Shown: positions 32,482 through 41,843, counted from the stretch's first letter. The stretch is DNA of 64,000 nt from Saccharibacillus kuerlensis DSM 22868 (GCF_000378145.1 NZ_KB899279.1:141127-205126), one strand, 5' to 3'. Numbers and translations: made by a program. The notes: generated by a model not told the origin, from the letters alone.

Positions 32482-34608
32482 TTATACGCTCCCCGTCTTC
32501 TCGATCACGATTATGCATGTGCTGTGCGGCAGCGGAATCTCTTTCCCTGCATCGTCCATGACCCGCACCTTCCCCTGCAGCGCAAGTGTGTATCCCGGCT
32601 GCAGGAAGGATCGGCTGAATAAGATCTTCACCTGTTCCCCGAACAATTCCCCGATACAGGCTTCGTACTCAGGCAGCGTCATATACCCGAACTGCTCCTG
32701 CACTTCGTGTACGTATGCTTCTTCGCCCCAAGTGTACGTGTACAGAAATTCCATTGCATCGTTAACCGGCATCCGCACCTCGCTGGGGCCCAACTGCTCG
32801 TAAGCAATCTTTCGTCCCGCGAAGTCGTCGGCATAACGTTCCAGCCAGCGCAGGTCTTCCGGATCGGTGAAGATTAGACGGCGCATCTGCTCCCTCGGCT
32901 CGGTCATGATACCGTCCCGGATCAGGATGCGGCCTCCGGCGGGAATCAATTCGAACGCGCTTCGCAGCGCCGCCCGCACCGTGTCGAGATTGAACTTTCT
33001 GCCGTTAAACGGAATATAGGAATACAGCTCGTGCAAAATGGAAGAGAAAATGACCGTATCGATACTGCCTGAAGGAATCGTATCGGACAAATGAAGCGCA
33101 TCACCTTTCAGCACCCACCATGTACGACCTTCCAACCGTTTACGCCGCTCCAGCGCCTCAATCACATTTTCGCTGATATCGACTCCGATAACTTCCTTGT
33201 CCGGCAGTTCCTGTTCGATCAGATCCAGCATTACCCCGCCGCCCGGACCGATATCAAGTACACGCGATCCGACAATGAAAGGCAGCAGAATCTTTTTGTC
33301 GTCCGCCGAACCGTTCATCGTCTCTAAATAATCATCTTCGTTGTGAAACCGGTCGTACGCGTCGCGCCGCAGATCGAACAGATCCATCAGCATGAGCACG
33401 GCCCGTTCGTACAGCGGCGATTTCTCGGCTTCGACGCAGAAATCGATCAGCTTCTCCGCCGCTGGAGAAAAGAGGAAGCTGAAGAAACACGTATCGTTAT
33501 TGCTCTTCTCCCTCGTTGTTCGGTGACGAAGATGGGGGCTGCCGATATGACTTCCGCCTTGAAGCGCCGATGCCCAATCCAGCTCGCGCAAATATTTTTC
33601 GATAATTCGCTTCTTGTACAGATTGATCTTCTTGACGCCCTTGTAGTCGTAGTACAGTCCGTGCATCAGACGCTCAAAGCTGATATGGCGGGCTCCCTGA
33701 CCTTCTTCTGCGCCCTGCAGCGCCAGCAGCATTACCTTGACGAACTCCTCCAGCGAAAATTCGCTCAGCGCCGCCTCTACGTACCACAGCGTTTTGTCTT
33801 CCAGACGAGCGAAAGCTTCCTGCAATCCACCTTGAGCGCCTGCGGCTTTGAGCCGTTCTTCCATCGTCTCCAGTTCGCTGTCGAAATCTTCGCCGCGCCG
33901 AATCGAATCCGCCCGCAGCCTGCGCAATCGAGCAGTCAATCCATCGTCTTTTGGTACCGTTCCGAGCGAGATATGCAGTACGCAGTGTTCAAGATCGGGC
34001 TCGACCGACTGCCATAATTCTTCGGATACGGCGCCGATGACGCAGCGGTTCAGTGCCATAAGCAGCCGGGCCAGCTCGGTTTCGGTCAGCAGTCCTTCGT
34101 CGACCGGTCCGCGCAGCGGCAGATTGGCCGCGAATGGCACTTCACCGCGCAAATACTGCCCGAGCAAACCGTGCGTACGAATCAGCAGCGCAGTCAGACG
34201 CTCGCGGTCACCCATGCCTCCCTGTGACTTGGCCAAATACAGGTCCGCCGATCCTTCGTTATGTACAAATACGTTAATCCCTTGACGCTGCCAGCCGATC
34301 CGGTCCAGCCGGGTTCCACCCTTCGCCGTTTCGCTCCAGGCCAGCACTTCTTCCAGCAGCTCCTTCATCCAGAATGACAGATGCAGGCTGTGTAAAATAT
34401 CGAGACTGCGTTCTACATAGGCCAATACCGGATTCAGCTGCTCCAGCTCGCCGATCGATCCGATTCGCTCGTAATTGACGATGTATTCTTCCGCGGATGC
34501 CAGAATTTGCAGCCAGATCGGCAGTTCTCCGTCCCCAAGTCCGGAAAAGTCTTCACCGTCTTCCTCGCCTGCCATATAAGCACGTATTTCTTCAAGGGCG
34601 CTGCCCAT
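32482..34608 (-). CDS. SAM-dependent methyltransferase with long N-terminal helical domain
   Basis: About 708 aa. Residues ~1-400 are helical and unrecognised. Residues ~420-620 form a class I Rossmann methyltransferase: motif I VLDIGPGGGVMLDLIE, then VIGVDISENVIEAL and a WVLKGDALHL motif. The block FSSILHELYSYIPFNGRKFN is characteristic of a Firmicute methyltransferase family of unknown substrate. AGAGGAG lies 8 nt before the ATG at 34608. An in-frame start at 34671 lacks a site. It is monocistronic as far as seen. The N-terminal half may be the substrate-recruiting part, but nothing identifies the substrate. Confidence 0.75.
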   Translation of the reverse strand: MGSALEEIRAYMAGEEDGEDFSGLGDGELPIWLQILASAEEYIVNYERIGSIGELEQLNPVLAYVERSLDILHSLHLSFWMKELLEEVLAWSETAKGGTRLDRIGWQRQGINVFVHNEGSADLYLAKSQGGMGDRERLTALLIRTHGLLGQYLRGEVPFAANLPLRGPVDEGLLTETELARLLMALNRCVIGAVSEELWQSVEPDLEHCVLHISLGTVPKDDGLTARLRRLRADSIRRGEDFDSELETMEERLKAAGAQGGLQEAFARLEDKTLWYVEAALSEFSLEEFVKVMLLALQGAEEGQGARHISFERLMHGLYYDYKGVKKINLYKKRIIEKYLRELDWASALQGGSHIGSPHLRHRTTREKSNNDTCFFSFLFSPAAEKLIDFCVEAEKSPLYERAVLMLMDLFDLRRDAYDRFHNEDDYLETMNGSADDKKILLPFIVGSRVLDIGPGGGVMLDLIEQELPDKEVIGVDISENVIEALERRKRLEGRTWWVLKGDALHLSDTIPSGSIDTVIFSSILHELYSYIPFNGRKFNLDTVRAALRSAFELIPAGGRILIRDGIMTEPREQMRRLIFTDPEDLRWLERYADDFAGRKIAYEQLGPSEVRMPVNDAMEFLYTYTWGEEAYVHEVQEQFGYMTLPEYEACIGELFGEQVKILFSRSFLQPGYTLALQGKVRVMDDAGKEIPLPHSTCIIVIEKTGSV

Positions 34609-34934
34609 AACGTTCACTCCTCTGCATGTCTCTTTTTCGCTGCGTTCGGTACGTCTGCGCATACCGCCCATTTCTGCGCTTTCTCATTTCGCGGTATCCG
34701 GTAAATAGTCCTCTATATGATACCCTAAAATATCGGACAGAAAAATGTGGGCATAGGTGAAAGGAGCTTCAAACAATGTGCGTCTTAAAAGGATAAATGG
34801 AAGGACAACATAAAGAAGCGCAAGGAATAAGATCGTTCTCCCTGTGCGCTTCTTCTTTCATCCAATAGCTCTCAATATTCTTAGACGAAACCGACAGCTC
34901 AGCGACTTTGCAGCTTACGAAGCCAAAACTCTCG
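34609..34934. other. Intergenic region
   Basis: Holds the upstream region of the methyltransferase gene and the terminator at 34813-34855. Nothing else is recognisable. Confidence 0.5.
34813..34855. terminator. Terminator-like hairpin
   Basis: AAGAAGCGCA pairs with TGCGCTTCTT with an inner AGG/CCT. T-rich sequence lies on both outer sides, but the runs are interrupted. Confidence 0.6.
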
Positions 34935-35423
34935 TTATTCCGTTTCCCCGCCCTGTCTCGCTGCCATCTCCACATACTCTTTCATCGCGCGCAGGCTGTC
35001 CACCGGTGTGAACCATCCGTTTTCGCCTTCGTTAAAGCGTACGCCGTAGAGTCCCGACTGGCCGATTTCCTCCAGCCAAGCGATCATCGCTTCCACCTTC
35101 ATCTTGGCGATCAGGACATTGCCTCCGCCTGTGACCAGATTGTTGTTGCGGCCGAATACCTGAGCATGCATAGGGTCCGTAAACAAGAAAGCCCAACCGT
35201 GTCCGTCTACGTTGCCGAAGAAAGGCTCCGGCTGCTGTGGGTTGTCACTCGGCTTCATCAAGATCAGCCAGCTGTCCAGCTTGAATGCTTCTGTCCAGAT
35301 CAACGTCTGTCCTTCCGAAAACTGCATCTCTCTCGCCTGCTCTACCGTTACGTCGAAATGCGCGGCGAGCTCGGCGGCTTCGCGCACCTGCTGCTGTTGC
35401 TGCTGATTTTGTTCTTGAGTCAT
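34935..35423 (-). CDS. Conserved-looking small protein of unknown function
   Basis: About 162 aa, not recognised with confidence. The start region contains a Gln run (NQQQQQQ). After it comes a globular sequence with an alternating strand/helix pattern: FKLDSWLILMKP, GHGWAFLFTDP, and MKVEAMIAWLEEIGQSGLYGVRFNEGENGWF. The general look is of SseB-like or enhanced-serine-sensitivity folds, but no motif proves that. The ATG at 35423 is 10 nt after GAGGAG. An upstream in-frame start at 35456 is unsupported. It is alone on the minus strand, divergent from a lipoprotein gene. Confidence 0.65.
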   Translation of the reverse strand: MTQEQNQQQQQQVREAAELAAHFDVTVEQAREMQFSEGQTLIWTEAFKLDSWLILMKPSDNPQQPEPFFGNVDGHGWAFLFTDPMHAQVFGRNNNLVTGGGNVLIAKMKVEAMIAWLEEIGQSGLYGVRFNEGENGWFTPVDSLRAMKEYVEMAARQGGETE

Positions 35424-35843
35424 GAATAAAACGCTCCTCTCGATCTTGCCCGGCACTGCCTTACCCTATGGGGTGCCCGGCAATCGGTATAAATAAATAC
35501 TCTCTATCATTGTACCCAATCAGAAGGTCAAGTGTGTAAATTTCATTTTTTCTTCTATTAATAATAGTTAGCGTTTGAGATAAGCATGCAAAGACGGCTC
35601 AGACAGATTGATTTCGCCTTGCAAGAGTTTAATGAAAAATGCTGTAAAATGCAGCTTTGCTGCGTCTGTCTATTCAGCTCGTTTGCACAGAGGGTCCTTT
35701 TTGGGTAACAATACATAGTAAGCTTTTTTCGGGGTCTTCCCGTAAGCCCGGCCTATCGGCTGTGTTCCGTATTTTGGAGCTGCCGCCGGTCAAGTAACTT
35801 TTGAGACTTTTCAACGTATAACTATTCGGAGGTGTTTAACTGT
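35424..35843. other. Divergent intergenic region with hairpins
   Basis: 420 bp without a gene. GCAGC/GCTGC around TTT (about 35650-35663) is enclosed by GACAGA/TCTGTC, and C/G-rich complementary segments occur at 35728-35790. It may be a structured leader of the lipoprotein gene; no riboswitch class was recognised. Confidence 0.4.
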
Positions 35844-36479
35844 ATGACTAAAATGAAATCTTTATCCGCTCTTGCTTTGACGCTGATGCTAACTGGCGTA
35901 CTGGCTGCATGCGGAAACGACCAAGCTGCTTCACCTGCAGCAAACGATGCTCAAACCAACGCCGAACAATCGATCGAGGAAATCCCGGCAGCAGAAGATA
36001 ACGACGCTCATCCGACCAGCGAAGTCGACATTGAGATCGACGAGGAGGCTGCCGCGGAAGGCTCTGATGCCAGCACGGCTACAGAAAGCACGGATCTGAA
36101 CACCATGACCGGCGATCCCGATCCGGCTGACAACGGAAGCGGTTCGACCGATTCCAGCGCTGCGAATTCGGGTTCGACAAATAATACTTCTACAGGCAGC
36201 ACGAACTCCGGCGAAACCGCAGGTTCAACCGGTACTACGGATAGCCCTGCAGCGGCAGCCGAGCAAACTGGCGAAGGCACTTACTCGGGACTGGCGGACA
36301 ATCATACCGCCGAAATCGAAGTAAATGGTCAACCTGTCTCGTACCAGCTGTCCGAAGAAGCTCAGGCACAAATCGGAAAAATTCCGACAGATGCCGACGT
36401 TTCCTTCACTTATACGGAGGAGAAGTTTGACGCTGAGACAACTGTAATGACGATTACCGACATCAAAGCTGCCGAATAA
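35844..36479 (+). CDS. Lipoprotein with acidic linker and small C-terminal domain
   Basis: 211 aa. A type II signal sequence ends in the lipobox LAAC with Cys at ~24, so it is anchored outside the membrane. Residues ~28-140 are a low-complexity Ala/Asp/Glu, then Ser/Thr/Asn/Gly linker. Residues ~145-211 form a compact beta-rich domain (GTYSGLADNHTAEIEVNGQPVSYQL). The layout resembles lipoproteins that present a small domain within the wall; its function is unknown. GGAGGTG ends 9 nt before the ATG at 35844. A GTG at 35832 lies in the ribosome site and is rejected. A strong terminator follows. Confidence 0.8.
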   Translation: MTKMKSLSALALTLMLTGVLAACGNDQAASPAANDAQTNAEQSIEEIPAAEDNDAHPTSEVDIEIDEEAAAEGSDASTATESTDLNTMTGDPDPADNGSGSTDSSAANSGSTNNTSTGSTNSGETAGSTGTTDSPAAAAEQTGEGTYSGLADNHTAEIEVNGQPVSYQLSEEAQAQIGKIPTDADVSFTYTEEKFDAETTVMTITDIKAAE

Positions 36480-36492
36480 TCGACATTCCCTC

Positions 36493-36530
36493 CCCTCCAT
36501 TTCGGTTTCTTACCGGATGGAGGGTTTTTT
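36493..36530 (+). terminator. Terminator of the lipoprotein gene
   Basis: CCCTCCAT pairs with ATGGAGGG, with an inner CGG/CCG, then TTTTTT. Confidence 0.92.
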
Positions 36531-36629
36531 CATTTTCCATCAACGAGTATTTTATTAAACCAAATTGTTCGGCAGTCGAATTCTTCACCAAAATGAAGCA
36601 GCAGCTTTGTCTGCGACTGGAGGGTATGG

Positions 36630-37238
36630 ATGAACATGAAATCGGATCAAGAACTGCGTATCCGTCCGGCCATGCCGGAAGACTCTCAAGCAGTCTCACT
36701 GCTCATGTATGATGCGATCGGAGATATTGCGCATACTATCGCAGGCACAACCGATATGCCCGATACGATGGACGTTCTGGAGCAATTGTTTCAGCAGCCT
36801 GGCTGTCGATTGAGCTATACAAACGGATTGGTCTGCGAAGCTGAGAACGGCGATATTGCCGGATTTATGCTGAGCTATTCCGGCGATGAAGCCCAATCGC
36901 TGGACGAGCTGCTGATACGGCGTCTCCAAGATCTCGGCCTGCAGACATCTGGGCTGGTTCCTGAAGCCCGACCAGGCGAATACTATTTGGATTCACTGGC
37001 AGTCAGCGGTGCCTACCGCGGAGCCGGCATCGGGACTCGCCTGATTGAAGCGTTCGAGCAGCGAGCTGCCGAACTCGGCTGGACGAGAGCCTTGCTGCTT
37101 GTCGACCGCACCAACCTGAGAGCCAGAGCGTTATACGAGCGTCTGGGCTACCGCGAAGACGGCTTCGTGGAATTGAGCGGCCATCCATACGACCGGATGA
37201 CAAAAAGGGTCGGGACAAATACCGGGAGTCCAATGTAA
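36630..37238 (+). CDS. GNAT-family N-acetyltransferase
   Basis: 202 aa single GNAT domain. The acetyl-CoA motif is LDSLAVSGAYRGAGIGTRLIEAF (about 118-140). The C-terminal signature is NLRARALYERLGYRE. The family transfers acetyl groups to amines or proteins; the acceptor is unknown. GGAGGG precedes the ATG at 36630, and a second in-frame ATG lies at 36636. It is monocistronic between two terminators. Confidence 0.88.
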   Translation: MNMKSDQELRIRPAMPEDSQAVSLLMYDAIGDIAHTIAGTTDMPDTMDVLEQLFQQPGCRLSYTNGLVCEAENGDIAGFMLSYSGDEAQSLDELLIRRLQDLGLQTSGLVPEARPGEYYLDSLAVSGAYRGAGIGTRLIEAFEQRAAELGWTRALLLVDRTNLRARALYERLGYREDGFVELSGHPYDRMTKRVGTNTGSPM

Positions 37239-37766
37239 AGAACCCAGTATCCGTCCATATTCACATCGAATCGATCTTCAGCCGTTTTTCCGAACTTGTC
37301 TGCAGCCGCCATCGTATCTGGGCAGCTAAGATGCAATCGGAAAAACGGCTTTTTTTGCAATTCAGCCATCATTTCGGCATTCTCTACATCTTGATTAGCT
37401 ATCCCCATTATCCACGCCATCCACAGCCGTATATCCCATCGTTATCCCCGTCATCCACAGCTTTTCAGTCGTTTTTTTTGCCAAAATTCAGCCCTTTCTT
37501 TCGTACCTTTCCCGTACATCTAACTTTTTTTCACCTTAGTTCAAAAATTTTATTTGCACTTCTTTACACCTTCCATGCTCTTTTCCAATCTTGTCCGCTG
37601 CTTGTTCCGCACCGTTAAGCCATTCTCCGAAAAAACCCCTACCATTTTCTCGCGTCAATTCCCGTTTACAGAAGCTTGCACGGCAAAACCTCTCTTTTTC
37701 CTCAAATTGCTCGCTTTTTCGCGTCCGCTGTCAATTTGATCGCTTTTATTTTTAAAATTTTCTGCT
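37239..37766. other. Gene-free region before nrdI
   Basis: After the terminator at 37280-37357 there are about 400 bp rich in pyrimidines on the plus strand (CTTTT, CCTT, CATCC runs). No convincing gene is present. Confidence 0.5.
37280..37357 (+). terminator. Terminator of the GNAT gene
   Basis: AGCCGTTTTTCCGA (37280-37293) pairs perfectly with TCGGAAAAACGGCT (37337-37350), then T7. The loop is 43 nt. Confidence 0.8.
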
Positions 37767-37829
37767 TTGACAATCCCCATATATGGTTATAGAATGATTA
37801 ACATTGACTCACTTAAAACTATATATAGT
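37767..37829 (+). promoter_or_regulatory. nrd promoter with two NrdR boxes
   Basis: TTGACA (37767-37772), 17 nt, TAGAAT (37790-37795). Palindrome CCATATATGG (37777-37786) lies between -35 and -10. ACTATATATAGT (37818-37829) lies just after the start site, embedded in AAAACT..AGTTTT. Centres are 42 bp apart, four helical turns. NrdR represses ribonucleotide reductase genes from such box pairs. Confidence 0.85.
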
Positions 37830-37861
37830 TTTAAGTCGGTATCGAAAGGATGTCGGTGCAG

Positions 37862-38221
37862 ATGGTGATCGCTTACGATTCCAAGACAGGAAACGTACGG
37901 AGATTTATCGAAAAATTGGAACTGCCTGCAGTTCAGATCGACGAGCAGATGAAGCTGGACGAGCCTTTCATCCTTGTCACTTACACGACAGGGTTCGGCC
38001 AGGTGCCGGACAAAGTCAAACTTTTCTTGCAAAAAAATGGAAATCAGCTGCGCGGCGTGTCCGCCAGCGGTAATCGCAACTGGGGACATTCCTTCGCCAA
38101 AAGCGCAGATAGCATCTCCCAGACTTACGGCGTGCCAGTGCTCTGCAAATTCGAATTATCCGGAACTCATAAAGATATCCAACACTTCAAAGAGGAGCTG
38201 AACACCCTTGCGGCATATTGA
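37862..38221 (+). CDS. nrdI: NrdI flavodoxin-like protein for class Ib reductase
   Basis: 119 aa. A flavodoxin-like fold starts with YDSKTGNVRRFIEKL (FMN phosphate loop) and has VTYTTGFGQVP and ASGNRNWGHSFAKSAD. NrdI delivers an oxidant to the manganese centre of NrdF. AAAGGA at 37845-37850 lies 11 nt before the ATG at 37862. An ATG at 37850 overlaps the ribosome site, and a GTG at 37856 is possible. First gene of nrdIEF, overlapping nrdE by 14 bp and expressed from the NrdR-controlled promoter. No nrdH is next to it. Confidence 0.93.
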   Translation: MVIAYDSKTGNVRRFIEKLELPAVQIDEQMKLDEPFILVTYTTGFGQVPDKVKLFLQKNGNQLRGVSASGNRNWGHSFAKSADSISQTYGVPVLCKFELSGTHKDIQHFKEELNTLAAY

Positions 38222-40292
38222 ACTGAACAACCAACTGATGCTGAGAAACGCCGACGGATTTTTCCGCCTAGAGAAAGATAAAGAAGCGGTAGCTGCATTT
38301 ATGGAGGAAGTCGCTCAGCGCAGCCTGACTTTCCCGGACTTCGGCAGCCAAGTCGATTATATGATCGAGAATGATTACTACGAGAACGTATATGCGAATT
38401 ATACCCGTGAGGAAGTTATATCGGTGTTTGAGACATCGCATAACGTTCCGTTCGAATTCGCTTCGTACATGGCCGCTTCCAAGTTCTACACGGACTACGC
38501 AATGAGAAGCAACGACAAGGCTGTCTACCTGGAGCAGTATGCTGACCGTGCCGCAATCGTGGCTTTGCACTTGGGCGGTGGCAATGTGGAAACGGCAAAA
38601 GCGCTCGTAACAGCCATTATGGAACAGCGCGTTCAGCCGGCAACTCCAACATTCCTGAACGCAGGCAAGAGCCGCCGCGGCGAGCTTGTCTCCTGCTTCC
38701 TGCTGGAAATGGACGATGCGCTTAACTCCATCAACTACGTGCTCTCCACCTGCATGCAGCTGTCGAAGATCGGCGGCGGCGTAGCGGTCAACCTGTCTAA
38801 GCTGCGCGGACGCGGCGAGCCGATCAAAGGCGTAGAAGGCGCGGCCAAAGGCGTGATGCCGGTATTGAAGCTGATGGAAGATGCATTCTCCTATGCGGAC
38901 CAAATGGGACAGCGTAAAGGTTCCGGAGCCGCTTACTACAACATTTTCGGCTGGGACGTACTTGAATTCCTGGACAGCAAAAAGATTAACGCCGACGAGA
39001 AATCGCGCCTCAAAACGCTGTCGATCGGTCTGATCATCCCGAACCGCTTCTACAAGCTGGCGGAAGAAAACAAACCTCTCGTTGTATTCGGTCCTTACTC
39101 CGTCTACAAAGAATACGGCAAACATCTCGACGATCTCGATATCGACGAAATGTACGACGAACTGCTCGCCAACGACAAGGTCAAGAAAAAGACTATAATG
39201 AGTGCCCGCGATATGCTGGTGAAGATCGCCATGATCCAGCTCGAGTCCGGTTACCCGTATATCATGAATAAGACCAATGCCAACCAGAATCACGCGCTGA
39301 AAGATCTGGGTATGGTCAAAATGTCCAACCTGTGTACAGAGATCTACCAGCTGCAGGAAACGTCGACAATCGGCGACTATGGACAAGAGAACGATATCCG
39401 CCGCGACATTAGCTGCAATCTGGCTTCGCTGAATATCGCTAATGTCATGGATCTGGGCAAAATCCGTGAATCCGTGCATGAAGCAATGCTGGGCCTCACT
39501 GCTGTCAGCGACATGACCGAAGTACAGAATGCTCCGGGTGTTGCCAAAGCAAACCGCGAGATGCACTCTGTCGGCCTTGGCGCAATGAACCTGCACGGCT
39601 ACCTGGCGAAGAACAAGATTGCCTATGAGAGCGACGAAGCGATCGATTTCGCCCGCACGTTCTTCATGATGATGAACTACTATTCGATCGAGAAAAGCAT
39701 GGAGATCGCAAGAGACCGCGGCGTAACGTTCGCAGGCTTCGAGCAGTCCGAGTACGCGAAAGGTACATACTTCGACAAGTACGTACAGACCGACTATAGC
39801 CCTCGCACGGATAAGATCAAAGCATTGTTCGGCGATATGCATATTCCGACAACTGCCGACTGGAATCATCTTCGCACGCTGGTTCAGGCCAACGGCCTCT
39901 ACCATGCGTATCGTCTGGCAATTGCTCCGACGCAGAGTATCTCGTATATCCAGAACTCCACGTCGAGCGTTATGCCGATCGTTGATGCAATCGAGACGCG
40001 TACTTACGCGAACTCGACAACGTACTATCCGATGCCGTACCTGTCGCAGGAGAACTTCTTCTACTACAAATCGGCTTACCAGATGAACCAGTTCAAAGTC
40101 ATCGATCTGATCTCCGAAATTCAGGAGCATATCGACCAAGGAATCTCCGCGATCCTGCACGTAAACAGCAACGTGACGACTCGCGATCTGGCCCGTTATT
40201 ATCTGTATGCCGCGCGCAAAGGCCTGAAAGCTCTCTATTACACGCGTACGAATCACTTGAGCGTGGAAGAGTGCATCAGCTGCGCCATCTAA
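38208..40292 (+). CDS. nrdE: Ribonucleotide reductase class Ib, large subunit
   Basis: 694 aa, normal for NrdE, without an N-terminal ATP cone. Visible are the substrate/radical region SCFLLEMDDALNSINYVLS, the redox-cysteine stretch ISCNLASLNIANVMDL, the SVMPIVDAIETRTY region and the C-terminal CISCAI cysteine pair that is re-reduced by a thioredoxin-like partner. It makes deoxyribonucleotides with NrdF. The start is a TTG at 38208 inside nrdI, 10 nt after AGAGGAG, so the two are translationally coupled. Confidence 0.95.
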   Translation: MRHIELNNQLMLRNADGFFRLEKDKEAVAAFMEEVAQRSLTFPDFGSQVDYMIENDYYENVYANYTREEVISVFETSHNVPFEFASYMAASKFYTDYAMRSNDKAVYLEQYADRAAIVALHLGGGNVETAKALVTAIMEQRVQPATPTFLNAGKSRRGELVSCFLLEMDDALNSINYVLSTCMQLSKIGGGVAVNLSKLRGRGEPIKGVEGAAKGVMPVLKLMEDAFSYADQMGQRKGSGAAYYNIFGWDVLEFLDSKKINADEKSRLKTLSIGLIIPNRFYKLAEENKPLVVFGPYSVYKEYGKHLDDLDIDEMYDELLANDKVKKKTIMSARDMLVKIAMIQLESGYPYIMNKTNANQNHALKDLGMVKMSNLCTEIYQLQETSTIGDYGQENDIRRDISCNLASLNIANVMDLGKIRESVHEAMLGLTAVSDMTEVQNAPGVAKANREMHSVGLGAMNLHGYLAKNKIAYESDEAIDFARTFFMMMNYYSIEKSMEIARDRGVTFAGFEQSEYAKGTYFDKYVQTDYSPRTDKIKALFGDMHIPTTADWNHLRTLVQANGLYHAYRLAIAPTQSISYIQNSTSSVMPIVDAIETRTYANSTTYYPMPYLSQENFFYYKSAYQMNQFKVIDLISEIQEHIDQGISAILHVNSNVTTRDLARYYLYAARKGLKALYYTRTNHLSVEECISCAI

Positions 40293-40584
40293 GTTTAAGA
40301 AACTTGTGCATCAGGAGCTTGCCTATCACTGCTTGAACTTGAATTTTCCGAGTACCGTTCGAACGATAATGTGAACCTGCGGGGCGCCTTTTTCACGATC
40401 CGGATTGCCGGTCTGACCAAAACGCCCCGCTTTACTTTTGCAAATTTATAGCCCATAATAAGTAACTTGTGTGTCGTTCCTATGTGAGCGACCGTTACTT
40501 GCGGCTTATTTCATCCAACATTGCCCACAAATTCCTTTATTATATATTTCCCCACCTACTTCACACCGAAAGGGATGACTTAAC
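40293..40584 (+). other. nrdE-nrdF spacer
   Basis: The spacer contains a hairpin terminator (40379-40439), AATAAGTAAC/GTTACT..TTATT dyad elements at about 40458-40510, and an AT-rich promoter-like stretch near 40535-40550. nrdF may thus have its own promoter; no NrdR box was seen here. Confidence 0.5.
40379..40439 (+). terminator. Terminator between nrdE and nrdF
   Basis: GCGGGGCG (40379-40386) pairs with CGCCCCGC (40423-40430), followed by TTTACTTTTG. The loop is 36 nt. Confidence 0.7.
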
Positions 40585-41577
40585 ATGATCAAAGCCGTCA
40601 ACTGGAACCGCCCTGCCGATGACTTTACCCAGATGTTCTGGAATCAAAATATTATGCAGTTCTGGACCGATGAAGAAATTCCGCTGTCCGACGACAAAAT
40701 GTCCTGGATTACACTGAACGAGGACGAGCAGGAAGCCTACATGCAGGTGCTCGGCGGATTGACACTGCTCGACACGGTACAAGGCGGAGTCGGCATGCCG
40801 CAAATTATGGAACATGTAGAGAACCTTCAGCGTAAAGCCGTACTGGCCTTCATGGGCATGATGGAACAGATCCACGCCAAGTCGTACAGCAGCATCTTCA
40901 CGACGCTCGCTTCGACGGAAGAGATTGACAAAGTATTCCGCTGGGTCGAAGAGAATCCTCTCCTGCAGAAAAAGGCGGAAATCATCACTCGTTATTACCA
41001 GAACATCCAGACGCAAAAAGATCTGTATCTGGCTATGGGCGCTTCGGTTATGCTGGAAAGCTATCTGTTCTACAGCGGCTTCTTCTATCCGCTCTATCTG
41101 GCGGGACAAGGCAAAATGACAAGCAGCGGCGAGATCATCGACTTGATCCTGCGCGATGAGAGCATTCACGGCCTGTACGTCGGTGTACTGGCTCAAGAAA
41201 TTCTGCGCGACCTCCCGGCATCGGAAGCCGAAGAGGCTACTAAAGAACTGTACGAACTGCTGCACACGCTGCAGGAGAACGAAGAGCAGTATACGGCTCA
41301 GCTGTACGCCAAGATCGGCATCAAGGAAGAAGTCGACAAGTTCGTACGCTACAATGCCAATAAAGCGATGATGAACCTCGGTCTGGAGCCTCAATTCGAA
41401 GAAGACGACGAAAGCATCAACCCGATCGTCCTCAACGGCCTGAAGACACAAACTAAGCAGCATGACTTCTTCTCCAAAAAAGGCAATGGCTACGTTCGTA
41501 CAGTTCACGTAGAACCGCTGCGTGACGAAGACTTCTTGTTCGACACGGTGGAAGCACCGGTAACCAGCGGACTGTAA
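40585..41577 (+). CDS. nrdF: Ribonucleotide reductase class Ib, small subunit
   Basis: 330 aa. Helical di-metal protein with ligand-bearing helices around LTLLDTVQG, MEQIHAKSYSSIF (Glu-x-x-His), MLESYLFYSGF and LILRDESIHGLYVG (Glu-x-x-His). The C-terminal tail binds NrdE. It carries the tyrosyl radical formed with NrdI and manganese. AAAGGGATG precedes the ATG. It is separated from nrdE by a spacer with a terminator, so its level may be set separately. A large hairpin terminator follows. Confidence 0.95.
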   Translation: MIKAVNWNRPADDFTQMFWNQNIMQFWTDEEIPLSDDKMSWITLNEDEQEAYMQVLGGLTLLDTVQGGVGMPQIMEHVENLQRKAVLAFMGMMEQIHAKSYSSIFTTLASTEEIDKVFRWVEENPLLQKKAEIITRYYQNIQTQKDLYLAMGASVMLESYLFYSGFFYPLYLAGQGKMTSSGEIIDLILRDESIHGLYVGVLAQEILRDLPASEAEEATKELYELLHTLQENEEQYTAQLYAKIGIKEEVDKFVRYNANKAMMNLGLEPQFEEDDESINPIVLNGLKTQTKQHDFFSKKGNGYVRTVHVEPLRDEDFLFDTVEAPVTSGL

Positions 41578-41651
41578 ACGGTCCGACCTGCCTGCCCTAT
41601 AACATCTATATAGCAGCCTTATAGCCTCTATATAGTAATAGTAGAAAAAAT

Positions 41652-41716
41652 AAAGCTCTGCTCTGCGGACAGAAATCCGATTTTCGGATTTCATGTCACG
41701 GGCAGCGCTTTTTTTA
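41652..41716 (+). terminator. Terminator of nrdF
   Basis: AAAGC..CTGC, GACA and GAAATCCG pair with CGGATTTC, TGTC and GCAGCGCTTT across small mismatches, then T7. Confidence 0.88.
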
Positions 41717-41843
41717 TTATGAGCAAAACTGGTGAACCGGTATGAAATGCCTTATAGTATTCGCGAGGTGCCGACCGGCCGAACGATTGCTGCTGTAATG
41801 ACCTGTTTAAAAGACTTTATTCCTAAGAGACGAGGCGAAGTTC

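Noticed and set aside
38268-40256. 662-codon open frame on the minus strand opposite nrdE
   Set aside because: It is fully antisense to a textbook NrdE gene, has no ribosome site and no protein-like domain pattern. It follows from the biased codon use of nrdE. The same applies to the minus frame 40561-41694 opposite nrdF.
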